DNA from: Chengkuizengella sp. SCS-71B
GTDB lineage: Bacteria > Bacillota > Bacilli > Paenibacillales > KCTC-33759
Direction of reading: 5' to 3'
NCBI RefSeq assembly: GCF_040100845.1
Contig: NZ_JAZHSH010000001.1
Coordinates: forward strand, 1,860,001 to 1,924,000
DNA length: 64,000 nt
The position numbers and the translations under genes were made by a program. Below, one piece after another: positions 34,184-42,671 of this stretch (position 1 is its first letter; each line of letters begins with the position of its first letter). The notes beneath the pieces are model-generated. The model was given only the letters and a program-made list of their open reading frames with translations. It did not search any database and was not told the origin of the DNA.

Positions 34184-34211
34184 GAAGGGCGCTAATATAG
34201 CGCTCCTTTTT
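34184..34211 (+). terminator. terminator of the HAEG operon
   Basis: GGGCGCT and AGCGCTCC form a stem with an AATAT loop, followed by TTTTT. It lies 45 bp after the coiled-coil gene. Confidence 0.8.
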
Positions 34212-34353
34212 GTATTGATGTATAGGGATATCAAAGTGATGAATAGGTTCCCACTGGAAAGTGAAACGGCTTAATTTTCAGCACACGATGTGCTGATCCA
34301 GTGTTTGTTACAGGATGTGACAGGTGTTAACAGGGTAAACCAGAAATGTGCCT

Positions 34354-34483
34354 TGTAAAATTCATTCAGACATTTCTGGATTCAACAGTGGTGGAAGTGA
34401 GTACCTATTTCCTGAACAACGCGCACATGTTTGGGTTTGCACATTAAAGAACCGACCGATGGTTTTCCGGACGGTTTTTCTTA
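34354..34483 (+). repeat. downstream copy of the 130-bp flanking repeat (with terminator)
   Basis: Second copy of the sequence at 27699-27827. Upstream of it (34250-34350) the sequence keeps stretches of open frame that look like an eroded coding region. The copy ends in a weaker hairpin, ACCGACC/GGACGGT with one mismatch (34451-34475), and TTTTTC. The 552-bp gap here also holds the terminator of the HAEG operon. No intact gene is seen. Confidence 0.7.
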
Positions 34484-34692
34484 ATTATGCAAGAATTGGT
34501 ATAATTTACTGGTAGTCTATTAAAAAAATAGGTGATATGATCATTAGGATTTTAGCAATACATATATTATATGAAATGCTTTTATATCAATGAAAAATGA
34601 TATAGCTTCAGCAGAAATAATCTATATGTATTTTTATTCGTAGGTATCTATGTAAATGAATATTAAAAGAATATATTAGTAGAGGGGAAACC

Positions 34693-36675
34693 ATGAAGAA
34701 AATCTTATTGTTAATACTTACATCAGCCATGGTATTTTTGTTATTTACTTCATTAAGTATAGTCAGTGCATTAAGTATTGAAGAAAAGTTTGATTCATTA
34801 AAGGAAAAAAGCATATTTAGTGGGTATGATGATGGATTACCTCATTTAGAGGATCAAATGACTCGTGAACAAGCAGCAAAAATTATTACCCTTATTTTTA
34901 ATTTAAACATTTCTGAGCCTTCAAGTGAACAGACTTTTTCTGATGTTCCTATAGATCGGTGGTCACATCAATACATTGAAACTGCTGTAAATAACGGAAT
35001 AGTTAATGGTATGGGAAACAATGAATTTGCTCCAACTGATCATGTCTCATACGAGCAGTTTGCAAAAATGATAGTTATTGGATATAGTCATGTGACAAAT
35101 GAAGAAATTCCTGAAGAAAAACTATCAGATGATAACAATGTGAGTGATTGGGCTAAAAAGTACATCTCATCTGCATTAAATTGGGGATTGATCGAAGAAA
35201 CTGAAAATTATAGAAGTTATGCTAATCGTGCATTTTTAGTAGAGGCAACTTATATAATAGAAAGAAAATTATCGGATAACGTTATAGTAGAACCAGTAGT
35301 TTCCTCATCTGAAGGAAATTATAGTGGTTCTACTACTAGCGATAGAACAGAAACGAACAACAATGATGGATCAGAATCAAATACAGATGATGGATCAGAA
35401 TCAAATACAGATGATGGATCAGAATCAAATACAGATGATGGATCAGAATCAAATACAGGTGATGGATCAGAATCAAATACAGGTGATGGATCAGAATCAA
35501 ATACAGATGATGGATCAGAATCAAATACAGATGATGGATCAGAATCAAATACAGGTGATGGATCAGAATCAAATACAGATGATGGATCAGAATCAAATAC
35601 AGGTGATGGATCAGAATCAAATACAGGTGATGGATCAGAATCAAATACAGGTGATGGATCAGAATCAAATACAGGTGATGGATCAGAATCAAATACAGGT
35701 GATGAATCAGAATCAATGGTTTTAGCTTATTATACTCAATATGGTTCTCAAGACAAGTCGTCACTGAAAGCATTGAAAACGTATCACAATTATATGAATG
35801 CTATATCTATTGCAACATTTGGTATTAGCAATTTAGGAGAAATAGAAGGAAATTATCCTACAGATGCTTTAGATTTTGCTAAGGATAATAAAATTAATAC
35901 GTATGCAACGATTGGAAATCATGATTCAAGTGGATTTAGTTCTCAATTAGCTAGTGAAGTATTGAATGATAGTAATAAGAGAACAAGAGCGGTAAATAAT
36001 ATAGAAGCTTTGGTAAAAAATTATAACTTTTCAGGTGTTAACCTAGATTTTGAAAATATGTATTATTACGATAGAGCAATTTATACTCAATTTGTAGATG
36101 AACTTGCAAAAAGATTACAACCTCAGGGATACGAAGTTATCGTCTCAGTTACAGCAAAAACATATGACGATCTAGATGCGGCTTGGAGTGGAGCTTTTGA
36201 TTACGCTGCACTTGGTGAAATTGTAGATTATGTACAACTAATGTCCTATGATCAACATGGAACCTGGGGCGAACCTGGTCCAGTTTCAGGTTATGATTGG
36301 CTGCAAAATGTTTTTAATTATGCAGACTCACAGATCCCATCAGAAAAAATAATAATTGGAATCCCTGGCTATGCGATTGATTGGGATTTATCTGGCACTT
36401 CTAATAATATAGCAATAAGTCAAAAGGAAGTAACTAGAAGATTTTCTGAAGGGGGCATTACTGTAAACAGAGATTCAAATTCAAGAACACCATATTATGA
36501 ATATACAGATAATGCAGGGAATCAACATGTCGTTTGGTACGATGATGATATAAGTATTAGTGAAAAAGTAGGTTTAGTTAATGATTATAATTTTGCTGGA
36601 GTTTCCGTATGGGAAATTGACTATGGTAACGAAAACTTTTGGAAAGCCATTGAAAAAGGTTTAGAAAATAATTAA
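34693..36675 (+). CDS. SLH-domain GH18 glycosidase with Ser/Asp-rich repeat linker
   Basis: A 660-aa secreted protein. The signal peptide ends near residue 25 (SIVSA). Two to three SLH repeats (about 30-195: FSGYDDGLPHLEDQMTREQA, FSDVPIDRWSHQYIE) would bind the secondary cell-wall polymer. A linker of fourteen 8-residue DGSESNTG/D units follows. The GH18 domain covers about 340-660, with the active-site strand SGVNLDFEN (catalytic Glu present, the first Asp of the DGxxDxE motif replaced by Ser), VQLMSYDQHG and VSVWEIDYG near the end. The fold resembles YaaH/SleL-like spore or wall hydrolases. It is a paralogue of the next gene. Confidence 0.88.
   Translation: MKKILLLILTSAMVFLLFTSLSIVSALSIEEKFDSLKEKSIFSGYDDGLPHLEDQMTREQAAKIITLIFNLNISEPSSEQTFSDVPIDRWSHQYIETAVNNGIVNGMGNNEFAPTDHVSYEQFAKMIVIGYSHVTNEEIPEEKLSDDNNVSDWAKKYISSALNWGLIEETENYRSYANRAFLVEATYIIERKLSDNVIVEPVVSSSEGNYSGSTTSDRTETNNNDGSESNTDDGSESNTDDGSESNTDDGSESNTGDGSESNTGDGSESNTDDGSESNTDDGSESNTGDGSESNTDDGSESNTGDGSESNTGDGSESNTGDGSESNTGDGSESNTGDESESMVLAYYTQYGSQDKSSLKALKTYHNYMNAISIATFGISNLGEIEGNYPTDALDFAKDNKINTYATIGNHDSSGFSSQLASEVLNDSNKRTRAVNNIEALVKNYNFSGVNLDFENMYYYDRAIYTQFVDELAKRLQPQGYEVIVSVTAKTYDDLDAAWSGAFDYAALGEIVDYVQLMSYDQHGTWGEPGPVSGYDWLQNVFNYADSQIPSEKIIIGIPGYAIDWDLSGTSNNIAISQKEVTRRFSEGGITVNRDSNSRTPYYEYTDNAGNQHVVWYDDDISISEKVGLVNDYNFAGVSVWEIDYGNENFWKAIEKGLENN
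35365..35700 (+). repeat. fourteen tandem 24-bp linker repeats
   Basis: Fourteen exact or nearly exact copies of a 24-bp unit coding for DGSESNTG or DGSESNTD, the two versions differing by one base (GGT or GAT). A truncated fifteenth unit follows. Such perfect repeats are prone to copy-number change in multiples of 8 codons, so they would alter linker length but not the frame. Confidence 0.95.
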
Positions 36676-36701
36676 ATGATAGAATAAAAATTTAACTAAA
36701 A

Positions 36702-36724
36702 AATAGCCGAAAGGCTATTTTTTT
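36702..36724 (+). terminator. terminator of the first SLH-GH18 gene
   Basis: AATAGCC-GAAA-GGCTATT with a following run of seven T, a strong GAAA-loop hairpin 26 bp after the stop. Confidence 0.9.
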
Positions 36725-36896
36725 GTAACTAAGTTACACACTATTCGTGGAAACATTTGCTGGTAGATACATAAATAAATAGTTGTTATTATATTAACTG
36801 TATTTGCGAGATTTTAGATTTTAATAGAGTAATATGTATTTCATATGACATTCATCTTTTAGCATTAAAATAAATATATATGGAGGAGATTTTACC

Positions 36897-38459
36897 ATGA
36901 AGAAGATCTTATCTACGTTACTTGCATCAGCCATGGTATTTTCATTGATGATTACATTCAGTACGGTTGAAGCAAAAACTACAGAACAAAAGTTTAATGA
37001 ATTGAAAGATGAAAGAATATTTAGTGGTTATGATGATGGGTTACCCCATTTAGAAGATAAAATGAATCGAGAACAAGCAGCAAAAATTATCGCACTTTTA
37101 TTCGATTTAGATTTATCAAATGTTACCAACAGTCCTACTTTTTCTGATGTTCCAAAGAGTAGATGGTCTTACAAATATATAGAAGCTGCAGCTGAATTTG
37201 GAATTATTAATGGAATGGGTAATGGTGAGTTTGCACCTAAAGAAACTGTTACTTATGAGCAGTTTGCTAAAATGTTAACCGTCGGATATGAGGAATTAAC
37301 TAATGAAAAAATTGCAAAAAATCGATCTGTTGAAGGTAATGTGAGTACTTGGGCAGTAAATTACGTTGCAGCTGCATTAGATTGGAAGTTCATAGAAAGT
37401 CATGTGGATTATACTATTTCTGCCAATCGTAAATTTTTAGTAGAATCAGCCTATTCTGTATACGGTATAGCAAAAGAACAAGGTTTATTATCTACAGTAG
37501 AAGATAAAAAAATACTTGCTTTTTACACCAAATATAGTGAGCAAGACATGTCATCTTATAATTCATTAATGTTATATGAAGATTCTATAAATTCAATTGC
37601 TACCACTACATTTTCACTAACTGAATCTGGGGAAATCGATGGTTTATTTGCAAGTGAAGGTGTGGACTTTGCAAATGGAAATAACATCTCAACATATGCA
37701 GCAATAAACAATGGACATGGTTTTGATCCAGATTTAGCAAGTCTTATATTAAACGATCCAAAATTAAGTGAGAAAACCATTAATAATATTGAAAAACTAT
37801 TGAAAGAATATCATTATGATGGAGTTAATTTGGACATTGAGAATATGTACCCCAAGGATAGAGAAGCTTATACTCAGTTTGTGCAAAAACTAGCTGATCA
37901 ATTACAACCTAAGGGATATCAAGTTATCGTTTCAGTTTCGGCAAAATCATCTGATAATCCAAATGCAGCTTGGAGTGGAGCGTTTGATTACGCTGCATTA
38001 GGAGAAATTGTAGATTATATACAATTAATGTCTTATGATCAAAATGGTCCTTGGGGTCCTGCAGGTCCTGTTTCAGGATTAAATTGGGTAGAAGACGCAG
38101 TGAAATATGCAGTATCTGAAATAGAGTCTGATAAAATATTATTAGGAATTCCTTCCTATGGTTATGATTGGAATTTAAATGATGCTTCAAAAAATAAAAC
38201 GATATTGTGGAGTGAACTTTCCAATATCATGAATAATAATGAAAGTACTCAAATGTATAGAGACGAAGCTGCGAATTCACCTTATTTAACATATACAGAT
38301 GCTAATGGACAGGAACATATTGCTTATTATGAAGACAGCGAAAGTATTATTGATAAAGTCCAATTGATTGATCAATATGGTTTAGCAGGAGTATCCGTTT
38401 GGGAAATTGGTTTGACAAATGATGGTTTATGGACAGCTATTGAAAAAGGATTGCAATAA
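36897..38459 (+). CDS. SLH-domain GH18 glycosidase, paralogue without repeat linker
   Basis: A 520-aa paralogue of the previous gene: signal peptide to about residue 25 (VEA), SLH repeats at about 35-195 (FSGYDDGLPHLEDKMNREQA, FSDVPKSRWSYKYIEAAAEF), a short linker and a GH18 domain at about 200-520. The active-site strand is YDGVNLDIEN, with the first Asp present, unlike its paralogue. YIQLMSYDQNG and SVWEIGL follow. GGAGGAG precedes the start. It probably acts on chitin-like or peptidoglycan-type sugars in the wall or cortex. The substrate is unknown. Confidence 0.9.
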   Translation: MKKILSTLLASAMVFSLMITFSTVEAKTTEQKFNELKDERIFSGYDDGLPHLEDKMNREQAAKIIALLFDLDLSNVTNSPTFSDVPKSRWSYKYIEAAAEFGIINGMGNGEFAPKETVTYEQFAKMLTVGYEELTNEKIAKNRSVEGNVSTWAVNYVAAALDWKFIESHVDYTISANRKFLVESAYSVYGIAKEQGLLSTVEDKKILAFYTKYSEQDMSSYNSLMLYEDSINSIATTTFSLTESGEIDGLFASEGVDFANGNNISTYAAINNGHGFDPDLASLILNDPKLSEKTINNIEKLLKEYHYDGVNLDIENMYPKDREAYTQFVQKLADQLQPKGYQVIVSVSAKSSDNPNAAWSGAFDYAALGEIVDYIQLMSYDQNGPWGPAGPVSGLNWVEDAVKYAVSEIESDKILLGIPSYGYDWNLNDASKNKTILWSELSNIMNNNESTQMYRDEAANSPYLTYTDANGQEHIAYYEDSESIIDKVQLIDQYGLAGVSVWEIGLTNDGLWTAIEKGLQ

Positions 38460-38485
38460 TAATTTATCTTTTGTTAGGCAAAGAT

Positions 38486-38526
38486 ATGCAAGAAGGTCTA
38501 AATGAACCTTCTTGCATATTTTTTTT
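38486..38526 (+). terminator. terminator of the second SLH-GH18 gene
   Basis: ATGCAAGAAGGT pairs with ACCTTCTTGCAT, a 12-bp perfect stem with a small loop and a following T-run. Confidence 0.92.
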
Positions 38527-38679
38527 AAAATGACCAAATAAAAAAATGAGCTCTTCAAACACTTTCATTGATCATTAATTACGTATTATGAGGTATTTAT
38601 GCATTGTATAGCATTCCCTTCCTTGTTAAGATATATTTATTATCTGGTCTTTTAATACATAAGGAAGTGGTGAGAGCTC

Positions 38680-39333
38680 ATGAATTATGAGGTGAAGTCA
38701 ATTAATATTGGGAAGTGCAAACAAATTGAAGAAGGTTTGAATTCCGCAATCAATAAATTCCCAATAACAGAAAAGGTTTATGTATCTTCAACAATTATTA
38801 TTGGAGATGAACAAGCTGATTTGAAACACCATGGTGGAGAAGATCAGGTCTTGTGTGTATATTCTTATGATCACTACGAACATTGGGAGCAGGAATTGAA
38901 TCATAAAGTAGATATTCCCTCTTTTGGTGAAAATCTTACTGTAAAGGATATCTCTGAGGACGATGTATGTATTGGTGATATTTTTGAACTTGGGGAAACC
39001 AAACTACAAGTTAGCTTGCCTAGGCAACCTTGTAGAGTTTTAGCAAAAAAATTTAATAATGACCAATTTGCAAAAATGGTTAGTGACAGCGGTTATACAG
39101 GTTTTTATTTTCGGGTGTTAAATGAAGGTTATATAAAACCAGGGCAGACTTTAAATCTAATCAAACGACATCCCAAACAACTTTCTATATCAGATGTAAA
39201 TAAACTGCACTATACAGATCAAAAAAATGTAGATTTATTGAAAAGAGCTATAGAGGTGGTAGAATTAAAAACCTCCTTACGTGAACAGTTTCAAAAAAGA
39301 TTAAATGAAATTATAAAAAGCAATAATGGTTGA
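38680..39333 (+). CDS. MOSC-domain protein (YiiM-like)
   Basis: A 217-aa protein with the MOSC beta-barrel domain: DLKHHGGEDQVLCVYSYDHY (about 46-65), FGENLTVKDISEDDVCIGD (about 84-102), and the conserved Cys in SLPRQPCRVLAKKF (about 115-128). The YiiM-type C-terminal 3-alpha domain ends the chain. MOSC proteins handle molybdenum cofactor or sulfur transfer. In this family some members reduce hydroxylated purine bases. The start follows AAGGAAGTGG. It is a single gene with its own flanks. Confidence 0.88.
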   Translation: MNYEVKSINIGKCKQIEEGLNSAINKFPITEKVYVSSTIIIGDEQADLKHHGGEDQVLCVYSYDHYEHWEQELNHKVDIPSFGENLTVKDISEDDVCIGDIFELGETKLQVSLPRQPCRVLAKKFNNDQFAKMVSDSGYTGFYFRVLNEGYIKPGQTLNLIKRHPKQLSISDVNKLHYTDQKNVDLLKRAIEVVELKTSLREQFQKRLNEIIKSNNG

Positions 39334-39484
39334 AGGGTAAACACACATAAATTTTTCTTCATAACTAAAAAACCGAATAACTAGATATGTGGAAGGTTCT
39401 CTCATGAGAGTCTTTCTTTTTTATGTTTGAATATATAAATTCGATAAAATTTTAATTTTTGAAACTATTATTTATCATAAATTG

Positions 39485-39513
39485 TTGACTTCATTAATGA
39501 AATTCAGTATTGT
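39485..39513 (+). promoter_or_regulatory. promoter of the YtrA-type ABC operon
   Basis: TTGACT (39485-39490), 17 bases, then TATTGT (39508-39513). The -10 element touches the left arm of the palindrome, so a bound repressor would block RNA polymerase. Confidence 0.65.
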
Positions 39514-39548
39514 ATTAAGTGTACTATATGATATAGTACACTTAATAC
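39512..39548. promoter_or_regulatory. 37-bp perfect palindrome, operator of the YtrA-type regulator
   Basis: The two 18-bp arms (left ends at 39529, right starts at 39531: ATATAGTACACTTAATAC) are exact reverse complements around a single G. It overlaps the promoter -10 region and lies 19 bp ahead of the regulator gene. YtrA-family proteins bind long palindromes of this kind by autoregulation. Confidence 0.85.
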
Positions 39549-39567
39549 AGATGAGAGAGGAGATCAT

Positions 39568-39966
39568 ATGTTAGTACATATCGATCAAAAAAGTTCAACT
39601 CCCATTTATGAACAGATTATTAAACAGATTAAAGAACTTAAAGTGAAAGGTATTCTTCAAGTGAATGAGAAACTGCCTTCTGTTAGAGAATTATCTTCTA
39701 TTCTGTTAGTCAATCCTAATACAGTAAGTAAGGCTTATCAGGAATTGGAACGGCAAGAGGTGATAATCACACTTCGAGGGAAAGGAACTTTCATTTCCAA
39801 TCAACCTGTTTCTAATTTAGATTCTAAAAAAATGGAAGAGTTAAAAAATACGATAAAACAAGTTTTAATTGAAGCAAAGTATTATGGGATATCAAAAGAT
39901 CAAATAACAGAATGGCTTGATGAATTGGATAAGGAGTTAGGGGGAGAAACAGATGTTAAGAGTTAA
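39568..39966 (+). CDS. GntR-family regulator, YtrA subfamily
   Basis: A 132-aa protein with the GntR winged helix at residues 12-75 (TPIYEQIIKQIKEL, LPSVRELSSILLVNPNTVSKAYQELERQEVI) and a short helical C-terminus. This is the YtrA layout, which lacks a large effector domain. It is the first gene of the operon, overlaps the ABC ATPase gene by 14 bp, and very likely represses its own promoter through the palindrome. YtrA-type systems answer cell-wall antibiotics in other Bacilli; that is from family knowledge. Confidence 0.92.
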   Translation: MLVHIDQKSSTPIYEQIIKQIKELKVKGILQVNEKLPSVRELSSILLVNPNTVSKAYQELERQEVIITLRGKGTFISNQPVSNLDSKKMEELKNTIKQVLIEAKYYGISKDQITEWLDELDKELGGETDVKS

Positions 39967-40834
39967 TAAATTAAGTAAAACAATTCAAGATAAAAACATT
40001 CTAGACAATATATCCTTTGAAATTGAACCTGGAAAAATCATAGGTTTAATAGGTAGAAATGGTGTTGGAAAAACAACATTATTAAGAACAATTGTAGGGA
40101 TATTAACTCCTAATAATGGAGATACATGTTTTGAAGGTCAAAGTGTATATACAAATCCAAACGTGAAACAACATATGGTGTTTGTTCCTGATTCTCCTGA
40201 AGCTTTGAAAAATTATTCAATTCCTGAAATTGTGAAACTTTATGAATTGATATATCCCAATTTTGATCGAAATTATTTTTATAGTTTATTACAAAAATTC
40301 TCATTAAATCAGGGGAAGAAGATAGGGAAGTACTCTAAAGGGATGAAGGCTTTATTTTCTCTTGTGCTTGCTTTTTCAACAAAGGCAAAACTGATCATTC
40401 TTGACGAGCCAACAGATGGTTTAGATGTCATTATAAAAAAGCAAATTATACGATATATCTTAGAAGAAGTGTCTGAAGGGAATACATCGATTTTGATTTC
40501 ATCCCATCGATTAGATGAGTTAGAACAAATTACAGATACAATCATGATAATGAAAGAGGGAAGGATCGAGTCCCATAACGAACTAATGGATATGAAAGGC
40601 AAATATAAAAAAATTCAGGTTGTTTTTAAAGAAAATTTACCTGAGTCAATTGAAGTTTTAGATGAGGTAAAGCAGATTAATCAAATAGGACGTGTATATA
40701 CTTTGTTACTCTCAGAAAAAAATGATGAAATTTCTCAAATGATAAAAAAAGAACAACCGTTGCTCTTCGAAGAAATCCCAATCACGTTAGAAGATATTTT
40801 TGTAGCTAAGCTAGGAGGTGAGGAACATGTTTAA
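39953..40834 (+). CDS. ABC transporter ATP-binding protein (YtrB-like)
   Basis: A 293-aa ATPase. Walker A GRNGVGKTT lies at about residues 36-44, the signature is KYSKGMKALFSL (degenerate SGG, common in this subfamily), and Walker B LIILDEPTDGLD stands at about 145-156, with the switch His in ISSHRL. The C-terminal 70 residues are the extra domain seen in such ATPases. The gene is coupled to the regulator upstream and to the permease downstream. Confidence 0.9.
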   Translation: MLRVNKLSKTIQDKNILDNISFEIEPGKIIGLIGRNGVGKTTLLRTIVGILTPNNGDTCFEGQSVYTNPNVKQHMVFVPDSPEALKNYSIPEIVKLYELIYPNFDRNYFYSLLQKFSLNQGKKIGKYSKGMKALFSLVLAFSTKAKLIILDEPTDGLDVIIKKQIIRYILEEVSEGNTSILISSHRLDELEQITDTIMIMKEGRIESHNELMDMKGKYKKIQVVFKENLPESIEVLDEVKQINQIGRVYTLLLSEKNDEISQMIKKEQPLLFEEIPITLEDIFVAKLGGEEHV

Positions 40835-41933
40835 TAAAGCATTGTGGTATAAAAATTATAAACAAGCAAAGTTCATCTTATGGTCTATGTGGGTTGTATT
40901 ATTTTTAGGGATGCCCGTTCAAGTAATTACGCGATTGCAAAATCTAGCAGAATATCAAAAAAACGAGCTTTCAATCAATCCAAATTTCAAAATCTCTACA
41001 GACTACTTTTATAATAGTGTTCTTAATTTCATTTCCATCTATATTGTGTTATTAATCTTAATTTTTATATTAGCAAGCCTTTTAATCGGGTCTGAAAGAG
41101 GAAATAAAACAAATGATTTTACATTTTCACTTCCTTTTTCACGTAAACAAATATTTTTATCAAAGTGGATGATAGGAACTGCATTTATTTCTTCAGCGTT
41201 TATATTAAATTTTATATTCACTCAAGTTATTATTTATTTTTCTGAATATCAAAACATGTTAAATTTTGAATGGTCGATTATATATTTTATTTATCCTTTT
41301 ACTGCTTTTATGGCACTTTATGTTTTTGCCTTATTTTTTGGCACGATTACAGGGGGGTTCATATATCAAGCTGCGTTAACTTTTATTTTTTTCATATTTC
41401 CTTTAGGTATTTATTTCTTATTGGAAATTTTTTCTCAAACGGTATTAAATAAGGAGTTATACAACTTCCATAACAAATTTGATTTGTGGTTTTTAGGTAA
41501 TTATTTAGATATAAGCTCTTATAGTTCTAAAAATTTATTTTTTAAAAAAGTACATCTTAATTATTTTATTGAAGATGGTTTTTATTCGCTTCAATCATAC
41601 GATTATGACTATCAATTTAGTTTTTACTTTTTGTTTATTCCTGTTTTGTACACATTAATTCTATTGCCATTAAGTGCATTGTTGTATGAAAGAAACAAAG
41701 TAGAGTGTAATGGAAAATTTTTATTGTTTTCACAATTAAATAAGTTCTTTATGTTTGGCATCGTTATTTGTTTTGCGTTATTAGGTGGATTAATTGGAAC
41801 AGCATTTGTACCATTTCACTTAAAAAATTTAAATAGTCTGTTTTATCTATTTGGATTAATTGGGTCGGGGACTCTATCTTATTATTTTACTAAGAAATTA
41901 TACAATATGAATTTGAAAATCAGCAGCAGATAA
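40827..41933 (+). CDS. ABC-2-type membrane permease
   Basis: About 368 aa with six to seven hydrophobic segments: one near residues 20-38, then an extracellular loop, then several between 70 and 225 and three near the end. There is no recognised motif. The ATG at 40827 follows AGGAGGTG; a GTG at 40818 is possible. It is the natural partner of the ATPase before it. It resembles the YtrC/YtrD permeases by position. Confidence 0.82.
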   Translation: MFNKALWYKNYKQAKFILWSMWVVLFLGMPVQVITRLQNLAEYQKNELSINPNFKISTDYFYNSVLNFISIYIVLLILIFILASLLIGSERGNKTNDFTFSLPFSRKQIFLSKWMIGTAFISSAFILNFIFTQVIIYFSEYQNMLNFEWSIIYFIYPFTAFMALYVFALFFGTITGGFIYQAALTFIFFIFPLGIYFLLEIFSQTVLNKELYNFHNKFDLWFLGNYLDISSYSSKNLFFKKVHLNYFIEDGFYSLQSYDYDYQFSFYFLFIPVLYTLILLPLSALLYERNKVECNGKFLLFSQLNKFFMFGIVICFALLGGLIGTAFVPFHLKNLNSLFYLFGLIGSGTLSYYFTKKLYNMNLKISSR

Positions 41934-41969
41934 AAAAACTCATATGTCAAAAGAGTGGAGGGGATTTTC

Positions 41970-42671
41970 ATGATTCAGATGAAACAAATCAATCATCAAT
42001 TTAAAATAGGAAAAAAGAAAAGAAAAACAATGGTGCCGGTTTTAGAAAATGTGAATTTTAATATTAAACAACGAGAAATCGTAACCATTGTTGGTAAAAG
42101 TGGCTCAGGAAAATCTACTTTATTAAATTTATTATGCGGATATATTCGACCTACCGATGGTGAAATCTTCATTAAAGGTCAAAACGTAACGAAATTGAGT
42201 GAAGGAGATTGGGCTGATTTTCGGATTCGAAATTTAGGGTTTATTTTTCAAAATTTTCAACTAATTCCAAGTATGACTGCTTATCAAAATATTGAACTCC
42301 CTTTGGTTTTAAAAGGGGCTAGTGAAGTTGCAAGGAAACAGCAAACACTGGATATGTTAGAGATGGTCGGCTTATCAGATTATGCAGACTATTATCCTAA
42401 TGAATTATCAGGTGGGCAGCAACAACGTGTCAGTATTGCAAGAGCATTAATCGTAAAACCACCTATTATTTTAGCAGACGAACCGACAGGTAGTTTAGAT
42501 AGCGAAAATGAACAGGAATTATTAAATTTCATTCAAAAGCTTAACAGTGATTTAAACATTACATTTTTAATTATTACACATGACGATCAGGTTGCAGCTA
42601 TTGGACATCGCACGTTTCTCATCAAAGATGGAAAACTACAGGAGGAAAAATCTCATGAAGTTCATAGATAA
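41970..42671 (+). CDS. ABC transporter ATP-binding protein (MacB/LolD type) of the YtrA operon
   Basis: About 233 aa with Walker A GKSGSGKST (about residues 40-48), LSGGQQQRVSIARAL and Walker B IILADEPTGSLD, then the switch His in ITHDD. It has a basic insert near the N-terminus (GKKKRKTM). The ATG at 41970 follows GGAGGGG. It overlaps the next permease gene by 17 bp. As in ytrABCDEF, this second ATPase has a LolD-type permease as partner. Confidence 0.92.
   Translation: MIQMKQINHQFKIGKKKRKTMVPVLENVNFNIKQREIVTIVGKSGSGKSTLLNLLCGYIRPTDGEIFIKGQNVTKLSEGDWADFRIRNLGFIFQNFQLIPSMTAYQNIELPLVLKGASEVARKQQTLDMLEMVGLSDYADYYPNELSGGQQQRVSIARALIVKPPIILADEPTGSLDSENEQELLNFIQKLNSDLNITFLIITHDDQVAAIGHRTFLIKDGKLQEEKSHEVHR

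Noticed and set aside
35336-35773. Open frames on the minus strand and in another plus frame across the linker repeats (LILIHHLY and MDQNQIQV repeats)
   Set aside because: They are shadows of the 24-bp coding repeats, whose length in multiples of three keeps all frames open; no ribosome site and no family.
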